Below are positions 11,160 to 23,300 of a stretch of 64,000 nt of DNA, piece after piece (within the stretch, counting starts at the first letter, position 1; every line of letters begins with the position of its first letter). A program made the position numbers and the translations under genes. The notes beneath the pieces are model-generated. The model was not told the DNA's origin, searched no databases, and saw only the letters and a list, made by a program, of their open reading frames with translations. The stretch spans positions 167,212 to 231,211 of the forward strand of contig JAIWNI010000046.1 of the NCBI GenBank assembly GCA_025331435.1, given 5' to 3'. This stretch comes from Choanephora cucurbitarum. Its lineage: Eukaryota > Mucoromycota > Mucoromycetes > Mucorales > Choanephoraceae.

Positions 11160-12429
11160 TCATAAACTTGTCTGACTGTCAAACAAATGTCTTTCAGAGT
11201 TAAAGAGGAGTTTGGCTGTCAAAATAAGAATAAAGTCAGTACTTTAAGTTGGCATAGAATTCAGGATTAGACATGATCTCTTTGTTTATATCTCACACTG
11301 CTCTACCTCTTATCTTATCTTTTTTTTTCACATGATAAAATAATATAAACTAAACTCTGATTGGATGACGACTTTTGCCTTAGCTCTGTTTCTGCATAAA
11401 TTAGTACGCCAAAGTATTTTTCTTTTTTCTTCTTTTCTTTTCTTTACAAAAAGTCATACAACTTGTCTCTTAACAACGCGTTGTTTCAACTGATTTAACA
11501 GTAAGTAATTGAATGATTTTTCTTTAGTTGAAGGATCGCTAACCAAGCTTCTACGTTCTTCATTTAGACTATTGCAACACCACAAAATATCCATTTTATA
11601 CGCGTCTATAAACTGTCTCTACCAAGTCAAAACTGATGCTTTTAAGTCTTTTGCAACCTCCTCACTCTTTCTCTCTTGGTTTTGGTGCTTCTACTGCGAA
11701 CTTGACCAGGGTTGAGAACAAAGGCTGATGCTGCCTTTCACACTCCAATAGAGGCGAATTACTGTCATAGGCTAGTCCTTTCTTCAGACGACTCCTCTGT
11801 TATCAATAGACCAGGAAGTACTCATAGTAAGGAAAAGCGAATAAGCGCCCTGGTCTGATAGCAATCCATGTGTGAGTACTTTGGAGATCTGGATAAGGAA
11901 GTGGGTGCAGACATACTTGTACAATTCCTGTTAGCTGACTGATAAGTGTTTACCAGGAAGTGAGAAAGTGCGAACAGAACTAAGCTTTTTTTTCTTCTAA
12001 CAAGGAAAAAAAGGCTTATCCTCTGCGTTCTCTTCCTTGTCTTGTGAATCATACGTTTCTACTACTGGAAGAATATGGCAAGCTCTGTATACAAGTCCTG
12101 TCTCTCGGTCTATCAACATATCCAATTTTCACCGCGTCTCTACAAGTTATCGCTTTGTTTCTCTGTGTGCTTTCTTTATCAAGATGGTTATGCTAGATAC
12201 TAATAGCTGTCTCTTAACATTCATTGTGCCTTATAACTGTGTTTTTTTGATCATTTATTCCAATTGTATATCCACTATTTCATTCAAATTGTAACTATGA
12301 CTATTACTCTACCTCTTTCATAAACTCAAACCAGCTATTGTCATTAAAACTCTTTCTGTTCGCTAAACAAACAATTCGATTTGTTGCTGGCATTATACAT
12401 CAATAAAACAAACCTTCCATATTGGTTGT
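11160..12429 (+). repeat. 1.27-kb dispersed repeat, copy A
   Basis: This block recurs at 60299-61567 in reverse orientation with about 98-99% identity by eye; differences are scattered substitutions and poly-A length changes. Shared sequence begins CATAAACTTGTCTGAC and ends CATATTGGTTGT. It has no terminal inverted repeats and no target duplication that I can see. It holds one intron-like segment (GTAAGTAATTGAATG to CTTTAG, about 11501-11527) and only short frames, with stops at the same places in both copies. It was therefore non-coding or already dead before it was copied. It directly abuts the MULE remnant, so it may be the 5' part of that element. Confidence 0.85.
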
Positions 12430-12460
12430 TTTTTTTCTGATCAAAAAAAAATAACGTGAA

Positions 12461-14325
12461 TGTTCAGTCAAGTGGAGCGTTTACAACAAGCACAAGAAAA
12501 GAAGAGCTGAGGATTTAGAAACTGTTGAGAATTCAGCTAAGAAGACTCGCGCTAAGCGCGTTATATTTTCTCAGTCATATGAGTGTCATCCTGCAGGCCA
12601 ATATGTATCAACTGCCAAAGTAGATGGTCGCTTGACTCAAAAGAAGTCTAAGAAGTGCGGCTGTCCTGCTCAACTGAAGGTTATCTGCTACACCAAGACG
12701 CCTTCTTTCTATCTCTTTCAGCCTATCAACTCGCACATCAACCATACCCCTGGTGACAGAGTTGAAGACTTACGCACCTTGCCTCTTCCCTCTTCCTTCA
12801 TCAGCGAGATTGAGCAACAACTGATGAACTCCTCCAAGCTCCCTAGGCAAGTCAGAGTTGACCTTCTTCGCAAGTTAGATGGCCAAGAGTCCAGAAGGCA
12901 TGATAAAAGCATTTTCTACCATGATGTATGGAACCAAACGAAGAAGGTAAGAAGCAAAAAGCTGCATTGGCCACTTTATTCTGACAGTTTGCCTTTTTAT
13001 TTTAGATTAACAAAAAGCTATTTTTGTTCCATGACGATGACATGTCTTCTCTCAGCATCTGGTTGAATGAGATTCTTCCTACTAAAAACTATATGATCTT
13101 TCATGGAGATCTTGCTTCATACTCGAATGATAGCACTCTCTTTGCTTACGGTTTTTCTTCCCCTGTCCAACAATCAACCATCAAAAAATGTCATACCTTC
13201 TGTTTGGATGCCACATACAGTATTTCAAGAAGAGTCAATGATATCTTGTAAAGCATTGTTTTACGCGATGAATTGATCGATTGTGGTCGTCCTGTTGCCT
13301 ACACAATCACCAATGGTCATACGTTGGGTCCTGTCACTCAATGGCTGAAGCATTTGAAAGACAATGGCCTAATAGTTGATCCTAAGCAAATAACCATTGA
13401 TTGTAGTAATGCCGAAACTACTGCCATCAAGAACGTCTTTCCTGGTTGTGAGATTCAGTACTGTTTGTTTCGTGTTTCGCAGGCATAGAGCTGACAGCTG
13501 AATCTGAAGGTGAGATATGGTGAAAGGCCTGCAGACAACCGTGTGATGAGAGGTGAAATGATGACCGAGCTGAAGTCGCTGTTGTTTGAAGAAGATTTAG
13601 ATACATTTCATCAGAATATTCAGGCTTTCTTTGATGAATACTCAAACTTTCCTGAGTTTCTTGATTATTTTGACAAGGAATGGAGAAGTTGAGTACGATC
13701 TTGAGAAGGAGAAGACTATAATCTTGCAAAATACAGGTGCAACGACCCGTGGTCAAAGAGAAAGAAGAAGAGTTGAGTTGGAAACTGAAAGAATTCTAGA
13801 AGAAATGGGAAGTAGAATGGTTAGATTCTTTGAAGAAGAAGTTGATGTAGAAGGTGATGCTGAGGTAGAAAAGTTTTATATGATTCAATCATTTAGTTCT
13901 GAGGATGTGCTGTACACTGCTTCAATTGATAGAGACCAAGTTATCAGAAGCTGTACATGTTACTATTTCCAAAAAAAAACAAAAGGCTGTGTAAACATTT
14001 GCACTTGTTGAAGCTTCATGCTCCTAACTTGAGCTTCCTTCAACCTACAACAATCAACATCTTTTCTAATGATGCTCCTATCGTTGAATGAAATTACGAA
14101 AGTGCTGCCGAAGAACTTTCACAAATCCAATACGAACTTTCTCAATCAAGTAGTATCATATCAACTTTATATCATAATCGAAACGATCTGCTCAGAGCCC
14201 AAAACTTTACACCATTTGAAGAAGCAAAACTTCCAAAAAGCAACATACAAACATCCTTGAATGCCTTACAAGTATTCATGGATAGATATAACAACTTAAC
14301 TAGAATGAACAAACAAAGACAATAG
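12461..14325 (+). pseudogene. decayed Mutator-like (MULE) transposase
   Basis: The order of parts matches MULE transposases. A WRKY/FLYWCH-like zinc finger comes first (YECHPAG, KKCGCPAQL, HINHTPG). One intron (about 12947-13005) follows. Then the DDE core reads TFCLDATYS, GRPVAYTITNGH and ITIDCSNAE, then FPGCEIQYCLFRVSQA. A SWIM-type finger comes last (SCTCYYFQKKTKGC then KH). It is broken by an in-frame TAA at 13249, TAG/TGA near 13486-13494, a stop after FDKEWRS near 13690 followed by a change of frame, and a 2-nt insertion inside the SWIM finger near 13993. Another TGA lies near 14088. Downstream, the frame can be followed to a TAG at 14323-14325. No terminal inverted repeats were found. 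It is inactive. Confidence 0.82.
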
Positions 14326-14693
14326 TCGACTTTTCTTTCTCAATAAATATTATAACATTTCCTCCTTCAAAAATATTCTACCGAGTTTTTTGTTAAAACC
14401 ACTTGATAAATAACAGAATCTTGCAATATTTAAACCCTAGGTATACAGGAATTGGTATACAGGTTTTATATGGCAACCCCAAAGGCCACCCTTTACAGGG
14501 GAAGTGATTCTTGGTTTTAACAAGGACAGAGAAATGCTTTCTACACGCTTAGTAACCACAAAGCCCCCCCCCCCTTACGGGAAAGTTATCTTTGGTTTTA
14601 ATAAGGATAGAGAGCAAAGAAGTAATTTTGGAGACATCTAGAAAGTTAGAGAAGCAAAAAATAAAAGCCAAGCTGAGAGCACCGTATACAATG
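14326..14693. other. flank with imperfect direct repeats and a C11 run
   Basis: This 368-bp stretch has two diverged copies of a roughly 42-bp block, at about 14492-14532 and 14571-14612, both containing CTTTGGTTTTAA-like or CTTGGTTTTAA-like cores. A run of about 11 C lies between them near 14564. GGTATACAGG occurs twice near 14440-14460. No gene is seen. Confidence 0.45.
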
Positions 14694-14952
14694 CTTACGG
14701 TCCCAAATGGCGGTTTCCAAAAATCCAATTGGCGTAAAATAACAAGGCTCTTTCGCACATCCAACACTTATCTAGTTTGAGTGTGCAGCTTAGTATAGTT
14801 TTCATTTAAGAAATAAAAGCCTTTTATAAAACCACCTATTCCCTTTCCTATGACATCCTCTGCTCCCTTATGGAGCGTCATCGTTAATCGGGGTAACCAA
14901 CTCCCGTTTATATAGACGAATAAAAGGAATTTACCTTCTAAACCTTCCAAAT

Positions 14953-16014
14953 ATGAGGCCATCAGCATCACTTAATCACAAAGCGTCTGCGATCGTTCAA
15001 CAGACACTCACTGACGGGTCTGTTTTGTTCTCTTTTCCCAACGACCTGTTTTCAGACTATGTGGATGCTTACGATCTCATCGCTAAGATCGGTCCAGTTG
15101 ATGGATTTAAGAATATCAGCAGTTATTCTCGTAACTCTCTCAATTTACTCATTATTGAAGCTCGCTTCAAGTCGGTAGAACACAAACAGTTGTCCATTAC
15201 TAATGGCGTGATCGTGGAGGATCGTACCTTTAAGGCTACATTTACCACCGCACCGAGCCCTAAGAACTTTGATCATGTTTCACTGGATTTGCTTCGTATT
15301 CCCCCTGAGGCGGAGCTACTTTCAAGTTTACAGCAGTCACTCAGTCATTACGGACAGGTCTATCAAATCAGAAAGCACGTCAATCGAGGCCATTTTGACG
15401 GTAAAATTAGTTTTGTGGTAGATACCACTTCAGCTGCAGTAGATGCTTCAGGCACTCCAATTGTCATTCAACCTTTGCATCGTCAGTTGTATCTGGAAAA
15501 ATGGGGTGTCCATGCACCAGCACATTTTTGCGGCGGAGATCCTATATGTTTTTATTGCCGTCAGGCTGGTCACAGGAGAGACGCTTGCCCCAAGCTGGCA
15601 GCACAGGAATGTTTTAGATGTCATGAAAAAGGCCATACCAGCAGATTTTGTCGGCCAAAGGAACGGCCAATCGTCGTCGAAGAGGATGAAACCGAGGCAA
15701 TTACCTCTTATGAGAGGATAGTTGAGTTAAGAGATACACAATCCAAGAAGCAGGTTGAGAGATCTTCGAAGGATAACAGTCAGTCTATACAAATTGCAAC
15801 TTCGGCCACTTCAGACCAGACTAGGCTTAAGGCTCCCAAAAGACCGGTTACCAGGGCTAGTAAAAACCTTCAGACTCCGTCTACATACTATGTCCATGGA
15901 TCGGCAGCCTCTGCACATGCTCCTCCCTCCTTAGCATCACAGATGGATTTTGACACCGAGTTGCCCCTCTCAGATGATGAGATGCTCTCTCATATTGGCC
16001 ATCTGGCCCAATGA
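14953..16014 (+). CDS. LINE ORF1, gag-like nucleic-acid-binding protein
   Basis: This intact 353-residue frame is the first ORF of the LINE. Two CCHC zinc knuckles stand at about residues 199-212 (CFYCRQAGHRRDAC) and 220-233 (CFRCHEKGHTSRFC), both of the form C-x2-C-x4-H-x4-C. Such proteins coat the element RNA and act as chaperones in reverse transcription. The part before the knuckles is probably an RNA-recognition-like domain, but no clear motif is visible. The C-terminal 120 residues are polar and low in complexity. Its TGA stop (16012-16014) overlaps the ATG of ORF2 (16011-16013) as ATGA, an arrangement that suggests reinitiation. Confidence 0.85.
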   Translation: MRPSASLNHKASAIVQQTLTDGSVLFSFPNDLFSDYVDAYDLIAKIGPVDGFKNISSYSRNSLNLLIIEARFKSVEHKQLSITNGVIVEDRTFKATFTTAPSPKNFDHVSLDLLRIPPEAELLSSLQQSLSHYGQVYQIRKHVNRGHFDGKISFVVDTTSAAVDASGTPIVIQPLHRQLYLEKWGVHAPAHFCGGDPICFYCRQAGHRRDACPKLAAQECFRCHEKGHTSRFCRPKERPIVVEEDETEAITSYERIVELRDTQSKKQVERSSKDNSQSIQIATSATSDQTRLKAPKRPVTRASKNLQTPSTYYVHGSAASAHAPPSLASQMDFDTELPLSDDEMLSHIGHLAQ

Positions 16015-19000
16015 GAGTTAAACATTGTCGAATTGGCTCTTTAAATGCTCATAGCATTTTCAAAGAGTCCTCTGCAAAAATTCGAAAAGAATTCTTGCAT
16101 TATCTTAAATCCCGTAGTTCATCTATTGATATTCTCTGTCTCCAAGACGTCTCCGCAACTTCCGCTTCCTCTCTTTCCGACGATCAACTACATACTTTTA
16201 ATACCTTCCTTTTTCCTAATTATTCTCTTTGCGTTACCAAGTATTGTGCCATTATATGCCCTAACTCTTCCTATTCTATTAGTAGTTCCACCACCTACTT
16301 GGATGATCGCGGTATCTTTGCCAATATTCAGGATCATCAGGGTCAATCAGTATGTTCCATCTTAAATCTGTACTTTCCTGCTGTCAGGGCTCAGCGGCTC
16401 TCTTTCACTGAGTCTATCTTGTCTTCCGTCCCCCTTCAAGGCGATGAGGATGCTCTTGTACCATCATTTATCTTAGGGGATTTTAACACTCACCTCAATG
16501 ACCCTGCCGATACTCAACATCGGGCAATAGCACCATGACATGAATGGCTTCAAACCAACTATGTTAATTGCTTTCCTGATTTTCGACCCACCTTTAAAGA
16601 CCGTGTTCCTAGCGCTTCCAGAACAACAATCGATTACATATTTGCTACTAGCTCTCTTTCTTCTCGCCTGATTAACTCCAAATCACACTTCTTGCCCTCC
16701 ACTTGGACCGATCACTGCCTCCAGACAGTTGACCTGGTCCCCACAAGAGTGGATTTCGGGCCAGGTTCTTGGCGCTTTAACCCAACACTGCTCACCATTC
16801 CTTCCTTTGTTTCTTTGTTGCTTGCTTCTGTAAAGGAGTTCATCGTTCTCCTTCATGAACCGCTTGCAATGGAACCTCAGGCACGTGCTCACTTGTGGGA
16901 TCAGTTTAAGGTAATGCTTCAAAATGTAGCCAGGTCTTTCAATTGAGGCTCCAAACAACGGCATGCACGAACGATTGCTGATCTTCAAGACCGACGCAGT
17001 CAGTTGTTGTCCTCCTCCCCGGTTTTAGTGCCACTACTTCAGACGGTCGACGAACAGATTGAGGGCCTCCTTCGACAGGAGACTCAACAATACATGCTTC
17101 GATCGGCTACACGGTGGCATGAACAGGGCGAGCGTAATAATATGTATTTTTTTGGAGTAATTAAGAGTCGCCAGAACCAGCAAGCCATCCAAACTATTCG
17201 CTGCTCACAAACAAGGGATTTACTCTCGGATAGCAATTCCATCCTTAGGGAAGCCCGTTCCTTCTACAGCTCTCCGTACTCACCGGAAGATGTTGATACA
17301 ACAGCAATTGACACTCTCTTGTCTTGTATACCGAATACAGTGCGAATAAGTTCCATGGATTCTGACATGCTGATAGAGGAGCCTACCAATGATGATTTGA
17401 CCGACTTGCTGAAACATTGTCCCCTTGGAAAGAGTCTGGGTTTGGATGGTATCCCTTTTGAGGTGTACAAATTCCTCTTCCCCAAATTTCCTGCGTTGAG
17501 ACAATTGTTCCTAGCGATTCTAGCGTCTGCTCTCTCTGGAATTTTTCCTCTCTCATGGCAACAAACAAGGATAGTGCTGCTCTTTAAAAAGGGTGATCCT
17601 ACATCGTTAGCCAACTGGCGACCTTTGTCATTGATTAATGCTGATGCAAAAGTGTTCACCAAGTTGCTTGCCAATCGCTTCAATCAGGTATTAACGAATC
17701 TGATCAACCCTTATCAGACCGGCTTCATGCCTCAGCAATTGATATCTGACAATGGGTGACTTAACCACATGTTGATGAATGATCTGAATCATGCAGGCTC
17801 GATGGATCCCCAAGTTGCTATCCTCTTGGATGTTGAAAAGGCATATGATCGAGTCCATCCTCAGTATTTGGAAGCAGTATTAGGTCGATTCGGTTTTCCA
17901 ACACCTCTTATAGCTAGCCTGTCCAAACTGTTCTTCAACACGCAGATTGCCATCTCAATCAATGGTTGGCTGGGGGTGCCTCTGCGACAGCGCCGAGGAC
18001 TTCGCCAAGGCGATCCCCTCTCTTCTTTGCTGTTCAATTTAGCGTACGAGCCTTTCTGGCGTTCTGTTCTGAATTGTCCGCGTCTGACAGGAGTTGGTTT
18101 ATCTGGCCTTCTAGCCTCTTCTACAAGACTCCCTTCTTCCTCGTTTTGGTCCGGCCGCTGTCCAGCACCTCCTCCTCTGAAACTCTTAGGTTACGCTGAC
18201 GATTTGGAGGTATTTCTCTCTTCGACTGAGGAATAGCCAGTACTCTTGGAGCTACTTGCAACCTACTCTCGTGCATCGAATGCTAAAACCAACCTCTCCA
18301 AAACAAGTGTGGTGCATCTTTCTGGTGCGTCTCACCCAACTTGGATATCTCTTTGCAGTGAACATAACATCACCTTCCATGATGCTACCTCTGATAGAGC
18401 CATCACACTCCTGGGTTACCCACTATATAGCACGTCCTCACAGTTAGGGACTTTCTTGACGGATCTAAAGCTTCGACTTCTTCAACATTGTCAATTTCTG
18501 AAAGGGCGCTCTCTCTCGGTCCGTGGTTTGTCTTTGGTGACTAACACCTTGATTCTCAGCCGCTTATGGCACGTTATGAGAGTCATACCGTTACCTCAAT
18601 GCTGGTTTGACGACATCAAAGCTATGGTCCGTGACTTTGTTATGCCTTTTTGGCCGAAACCTAGCTGGACAACAGCTTGTTTGCCTAAGAAAAAAGACGG
18701 TCTAGGGCTAGTGGACCCACTGGAACAGAGTTTGGCATTACAGGCCATTTATGTCCAACGTTTGCTTTTGCCCCCTCGACCGGAGGATTATCTGTCTCCT
18801 TGGCTAGCCCATTGCTTCCGGGTTCACACAGGTCTGGTCTCTCTCCTACCAGTCTTTCTCTACCTTAAGCAATTCAGGCATCGCTTTCGTGTACTCCCTC
18901 CATTGCTACAACTACTCCGTTTCTTGATGTGTCTCCCGCCTCTGATTTTGCACCCGTTGTGGGATAATTGTTGGTTTTTTGATCTTCCGATCGCCAAATT

Positions 19001-19889
19001 GCTGGTTCCAAGATCCTCTTCTATCCTTCCAATTAGCTCGGAGCAAATGAAGCACTTAATTTCTGATCTCTTGCTTTGGAAATCGGATGGAGGCTTTGAA
19101 GCGCATCGAGCTCTAGCTATAGCATCCAGACGTCCGGTCCTTCTTCGCACCTTTGATGCCATCTTTCACTCGACAGACTCAGATCCGATCCGTTGCTCCC
19201 TCAATCCCACATTGGCAAACCGTGTCACTCTGCAGCCACCACAATGGGAGTCCTTGTTAAGAGGTTATCCTTCCCTACCTTCTTGGATGCCTTCAACGGA
19301 ACACTGGTTGATTAGCCCTCGAGAACGAAAGGTTGTAGAAATCTCTATTGCTAAGCCTGAACATTTTTGCCACCACTGGCAATATCAGCAAAAGACTGTA
19401 CCTACTCGGGTCCCAGCAGCAGCCCGTCTGCCTCATAGCAGTTGAAAACTTTTCTGGTCGTTGCCTTGGCCGGTCGAGGCATTCACTCCTTGGTGGCGGT
19501 TGCTACACGGTACGATTGGCTATGCCAGTAAGCTACACGGATGGAACCCGCACCACTTCACTTCGCCTCTTTGCGCGATTTGTGGGTATGCTTCCGAAAC
19601 TCTGTATCATTTCTTTGTGGACTGTGGATTTAAGTGGAGTTTTTGGCAGCAGTACTTCGCGGAGAGGGGTATGGCTGATAAGTTCACTGGTCCTCTGACG
19701 GTATGGTATGCTTTGACGACCTTTTCCGACCCTGATAATAACTGTCTCAGTGTATCTGATCTGGCCGTCGTTGGTATGGGTTTGGCAACGCTATGGAGAT
19801 ATCATTGGCAAGTCTTTTTTGAGCATGATTTGTGGAACCCTGCCGTAGCAGTGGCTCTTTGCAAAGAGAGTCACTTTTATTTATCATAA
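16011..19889 (+). pseudogene. LINE ORF2, APE endonuclease-reverse transcriptase, five stops
   Basis: One frame runs from 16011 to 19889 (about 1,290 codons) without any frameshift, broken by stops at 16536 (TGA), 16944 (TGA), 17757 (TGA), 18234 (TAG) and 19443 (TGA). The APE endonuclease comes first: SLNAHSI, LCLQDVS (the usual catalytic Glu after LQ is Asp here), ILGDFNTHL, IDYIFA and TDH. The reverse transcriptase follows: ANWRPLSLINADAKVF, NPYQTGF, LLDVEKAYDRV, GLRQGDPLSSLLFNL and GYADD (about 18191). A zf-RVT-type finger near the end reads CAICGYASETLYHFFVDC (C-x2-C-x8-H-x4-C). No RNase H domain is seen. All five stops can arise from CGA, TGG or CAG by one C-to-T or G-to-A change. Confidence 0.88.
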
Positions 19890-20304
19890 TCAAACTGAAT
19901 ATTTAATAAAGTACCACTAATACAAAAAGAAAAAAAATGGCATAAAATAAAGCGTAAAAAAATATTGTGATGATGTGCAGTGCGTCAAATGGGGTGTTTG
20001 TAAGTCATACAGACATTATCCAATTGAACACCACTTGCACCTTCTGAACACATTCCCTAAATTGAATGGTGTAGTGAGGCACAGGTTGCACCCTATAATT
20101 GTTATAAATTTGAGTTTAAATAAAGTGTGCCTTTTTCCGCATTTTGAAATAAGAAAAGATAATCTGCCATTTGGGACCGTAAGTGCTTTACCTATTTGCA
20201 GTTATTTTTATATTTTTTTCTTCTGCCCTGATTTTAAATATTTATACCTAGTTCTTGTCCAGTAGCCTTTCTTCCTTTCCTTCAAGATCGAACCACTTTG
20301 CACC

Positions 20305-23300
20305 ATGTCGAACGCTTTACTGCTAAGACTCTTTACCTCAGAATACTTTAACGCTTGGATAGCGATTTCGTATATCTTTCGACATCCCGACAATGTTGGC
20401 ATCCAGCACTACTTATGTACACAACTAAGAAAGTTTCCAATTGCAGAGATAGAGTTTTTCTTACCTCAACTCATGTAAGCAAACAAATATAAGAGAGAGG
20501 TGATACAATATTTACGTATTTGTTGTAAATTAGGCACCTTTTAATTACCCGGCCTACAGAATCAGTGGCTTTAGAACTTTATATTATTGATGCATGCGAG
20601 AAGTCAACTCATATTGCCGTCATGGTAGGTCTATCTTTTCTGTTGTGTTCATTTCATTCTCTTTCCTTGTTTGTAAACGAGTTTCTTATTGTTAGTGCCT
20701 TTGGTATTTACAAGCCTATCTCTCTGATTTATCAGCCAATCCCAACCATCCTTCATTTCAGCTTTGTAAACGAGTATTCAATCGTTGTCAAACAATTATT
20801 TTTGCTGATAATGACACTAAAGAAGAGAACAAAGAAGACCAAAAGGAGGAATGGAGTCACAACAGTTTATATGCAGCCCGCTTAGATCGAACCCAACGTG
20901 TTCGAGAAAACGCATTGCCTGCACTTGTAGGCATGGGCGCACTCTTGGCAGGCATAGGCCAACCTTGTGTCACTCGACCTGTAGGTAGCATTGCCATTGC
21001 TCAGGGACGTAAACCTAGCTTCCAGACATTCGACTCATCCAACTTGGCCATGAATCGATCAAGTACATATGAACATGACTATCCAATCGCTCGCTCACAA
21101 TCGCAACCCCACCTGTCAATCTCAACCACAAAACGTGCTAGACCTCATTCTCTTTCTTCTGCTCTTTCATCAGTTTTGGTAGATAAAGATCATGATTTTT
21201 CAGTATCTTTAGAGGATCTACACCGGGGTAAAGCATTCAGCATTTCACGCTATCTGAAACAAGCACAACAGAAGATTCAACATACTGTTCATTCCACATT
21301 AGCTACTGCTCATAATAACAATACGCCGCTTGAGCTCATGAACAGTGATGGTATCTCCTCAGTCAACATGAAAGCAATGGCACAATCATCTGTGCCATCC
21401 TCGGAAGATGTACCTTCCACACCCACTACACCCACACCACTTGTTTCTCCTTCTCGATCTTTTTCATCTGACGATGCATTTGGTCAAAGCCCTCTTAAGA
21501 GTCCGGTCTCATTTGATCCTCGACTCGATGAGGAGGATTTGGTTCAGAACAGCAGCGACTCTGATGATGATGAAGTGTATGCTTTAGCTAAATTGAGTCT
21601 TGATGATCGTCGTCAACTACTACGATCCAATTATTTTCGATCCGAAATGCAGTTCTTATTAGCCTTAGTTGATATTGCAACACGGTTAGTGATTGTACCT
21701 AAGCCAGCTCGACTCAGTGCACTACATGCTGAATTGACTTTACTCAATCACAATTTACCTGCTGAGATTTGTATGCCACTATGGTGTCCTGCTACTGTCG
21801 ATAGACCTTATCACCACCGAATCGTCCGAATCAGTCCTACAGATGCTGTCGTCCTTAATTCTGCCGAGAGGGTAAAAACGAGCAATGTTAAAGGCTGCAT
21901 TCATCTAATCCTTTCTTTTTTTTGTATGTAACAGGCTCCCTATCTTTTAATGATCGAAGTACTTGATGATGAACTCAGCCTAGAGAATGGATTCAAATCT
22001 TCCCTCAGCAAAATAAAGAAAAGCACAAAGAACAATCACCTGACGCGATTGTCTATTGCCAAGCGAAAAGAAGCTCTTGAGGATGCTATTGTAGATTTGG
22101 GTGATCTTGGTTCTCCCATCAGTACTCGTAACAGTTTAGAAATCACTCCCTCTTTGTCTACTGCAACTACTGCCACTGCTGTCTCATACAACAAGTCTAG
22201 AGACAGTATAGATAGCCGCGTTTTACATGATGAGCCAGAACAGGCCAAGACGATCGAAAGGGAGCCATCGAACTCATTTGATGATGATGCATTTGCAGAA
22301 AAGATGAAGACAGCTGCCATTCTGCTTGCTCAATTGCAACTTGAGCCACAACCTATTGTCAAAACTAGCACAGAAGGTATCCGTCAAAAGATCATTGCAG
22401 AAATGATGGCCTTAGAAGATGATCGAATGGAAAAGATGGCATTGGAAGGTGTGGCTAGGGGAATTGGTGGAGGTGGAGGTGAAGGAGCAGGTAGTGCAAA
22501 GAAATTGGATGATGAGCAACGTGTAGCAATGGTAGTCAACAAAGAAGATCCTAGTGCTGTTGTTTTTTCAGAAGATTGGGAAACCAAGAAAGAGCGTATT
22601 CGTACTGCCTCTCCTTATGGCCACTTACCCAACTGGCGTCTAATTTCAGTCATTGTCAAGAATGGTGCCGATCTTCGACAAGAGCAGTTCGCTATTCAAC
22701 TTATTCGAGAAATGCAAAAAATTTGGCAAGATACTAAAGTCAATGTTTGGGTTCAATAGTAAGTCAAAGAAAGGCCACTGGATCTGTCTTGTTGATTTGT
22801 TTCTTTGTAGTATTCGTGTACTAGTGACATCCGATGATTCTGGTTTGATAGAAACCGTCAAAAACTCAATTTCTATCCATTCTATTAAAAAAGAAGCTTA
22901 CACAAGGAAATGGAACGAACAAGGAGCTGTCTTTTCTCTCAAAGACTATTTTATTAGAGTAAGTTATCTATTTCATTCCTCAACCAATCCATTCAACTTT
23001 TCTTCTTAAAAAAACAACAGCGATGGGGATCGTCTGAATCATCAAGGTATAAAAAAGCTCAAGATGCATTCATGAGAAGTTTAGCGGGCTACTCTGTTGC
23101 TTCTTATTTGCTACAGATCAAAGATAGACACAATGGCAATTTACTGCTTGATGATATGGGTCACATTGTCCATATCGATTTTGGTTTTATTTTGTCTAAT
23201 TCGCCTGGTTCTGTTGGATTTGAGATGGCTCCATTCAAGTTGCCACAAGAGTATGTTGATATTCTTGGAGGCGTGGATAGTCCCAAGTTTAATGAGTACA

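Larger units (their letters stand above)
14743..19937 (+). mobile_element. APE-type non-LTR retrotransposon (LINE), about 5.2 kb
   Basis: The element has about 210 bp of 5' leader, a gag-like ORF1, an endonuclease-reverse transcriptase ORF2, a short 3' UTR with AATAAAG, and an A-rich tail ending near 19937. It is bounded by a 13-bp target-site duplication: TGGCGTAAAATAA at 14730-14742 and TGGCATAAAATAA at 19938-19950. The single mismatch is a CpG to CpA change. It is near full length but dead, because ORF2 has five in-frame stops. The domain order fits L1/Tad-like LINEs; I do not assign a clade. Confidence 0.85.
14694..20183. mobile_element. TA-flanked MITE split by a LINE insertion
   Basis: The 18-bp sequence CTTACGGTCCCAAATGGC at 14694-14711 recurs as its exact reverse complement at 20166-20183. 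Placing the borders at the TA dinucleotides (14696-14697 and 20180-20181) gives element ends starting CGGTCCC, a plausible Tc1/mariner-like MITE. Without the LINE it carries (14743-19937) and one copy of the LINE target duplication, the MITE would be only about 275 bp. No transposase fragment is visible in it. The right end lies about 120 bp upstream of the PIK1 start codon. Confidence 0.7.

Noticed and set aside
11509..12294. Two frames of 68 and 85 codons in the 1.27-kb repeat
   Set aside because: They recur in copy B only because the DNA is duplicated. Longer frames around them are broken by shared stops, so there is no sign of coding selection.
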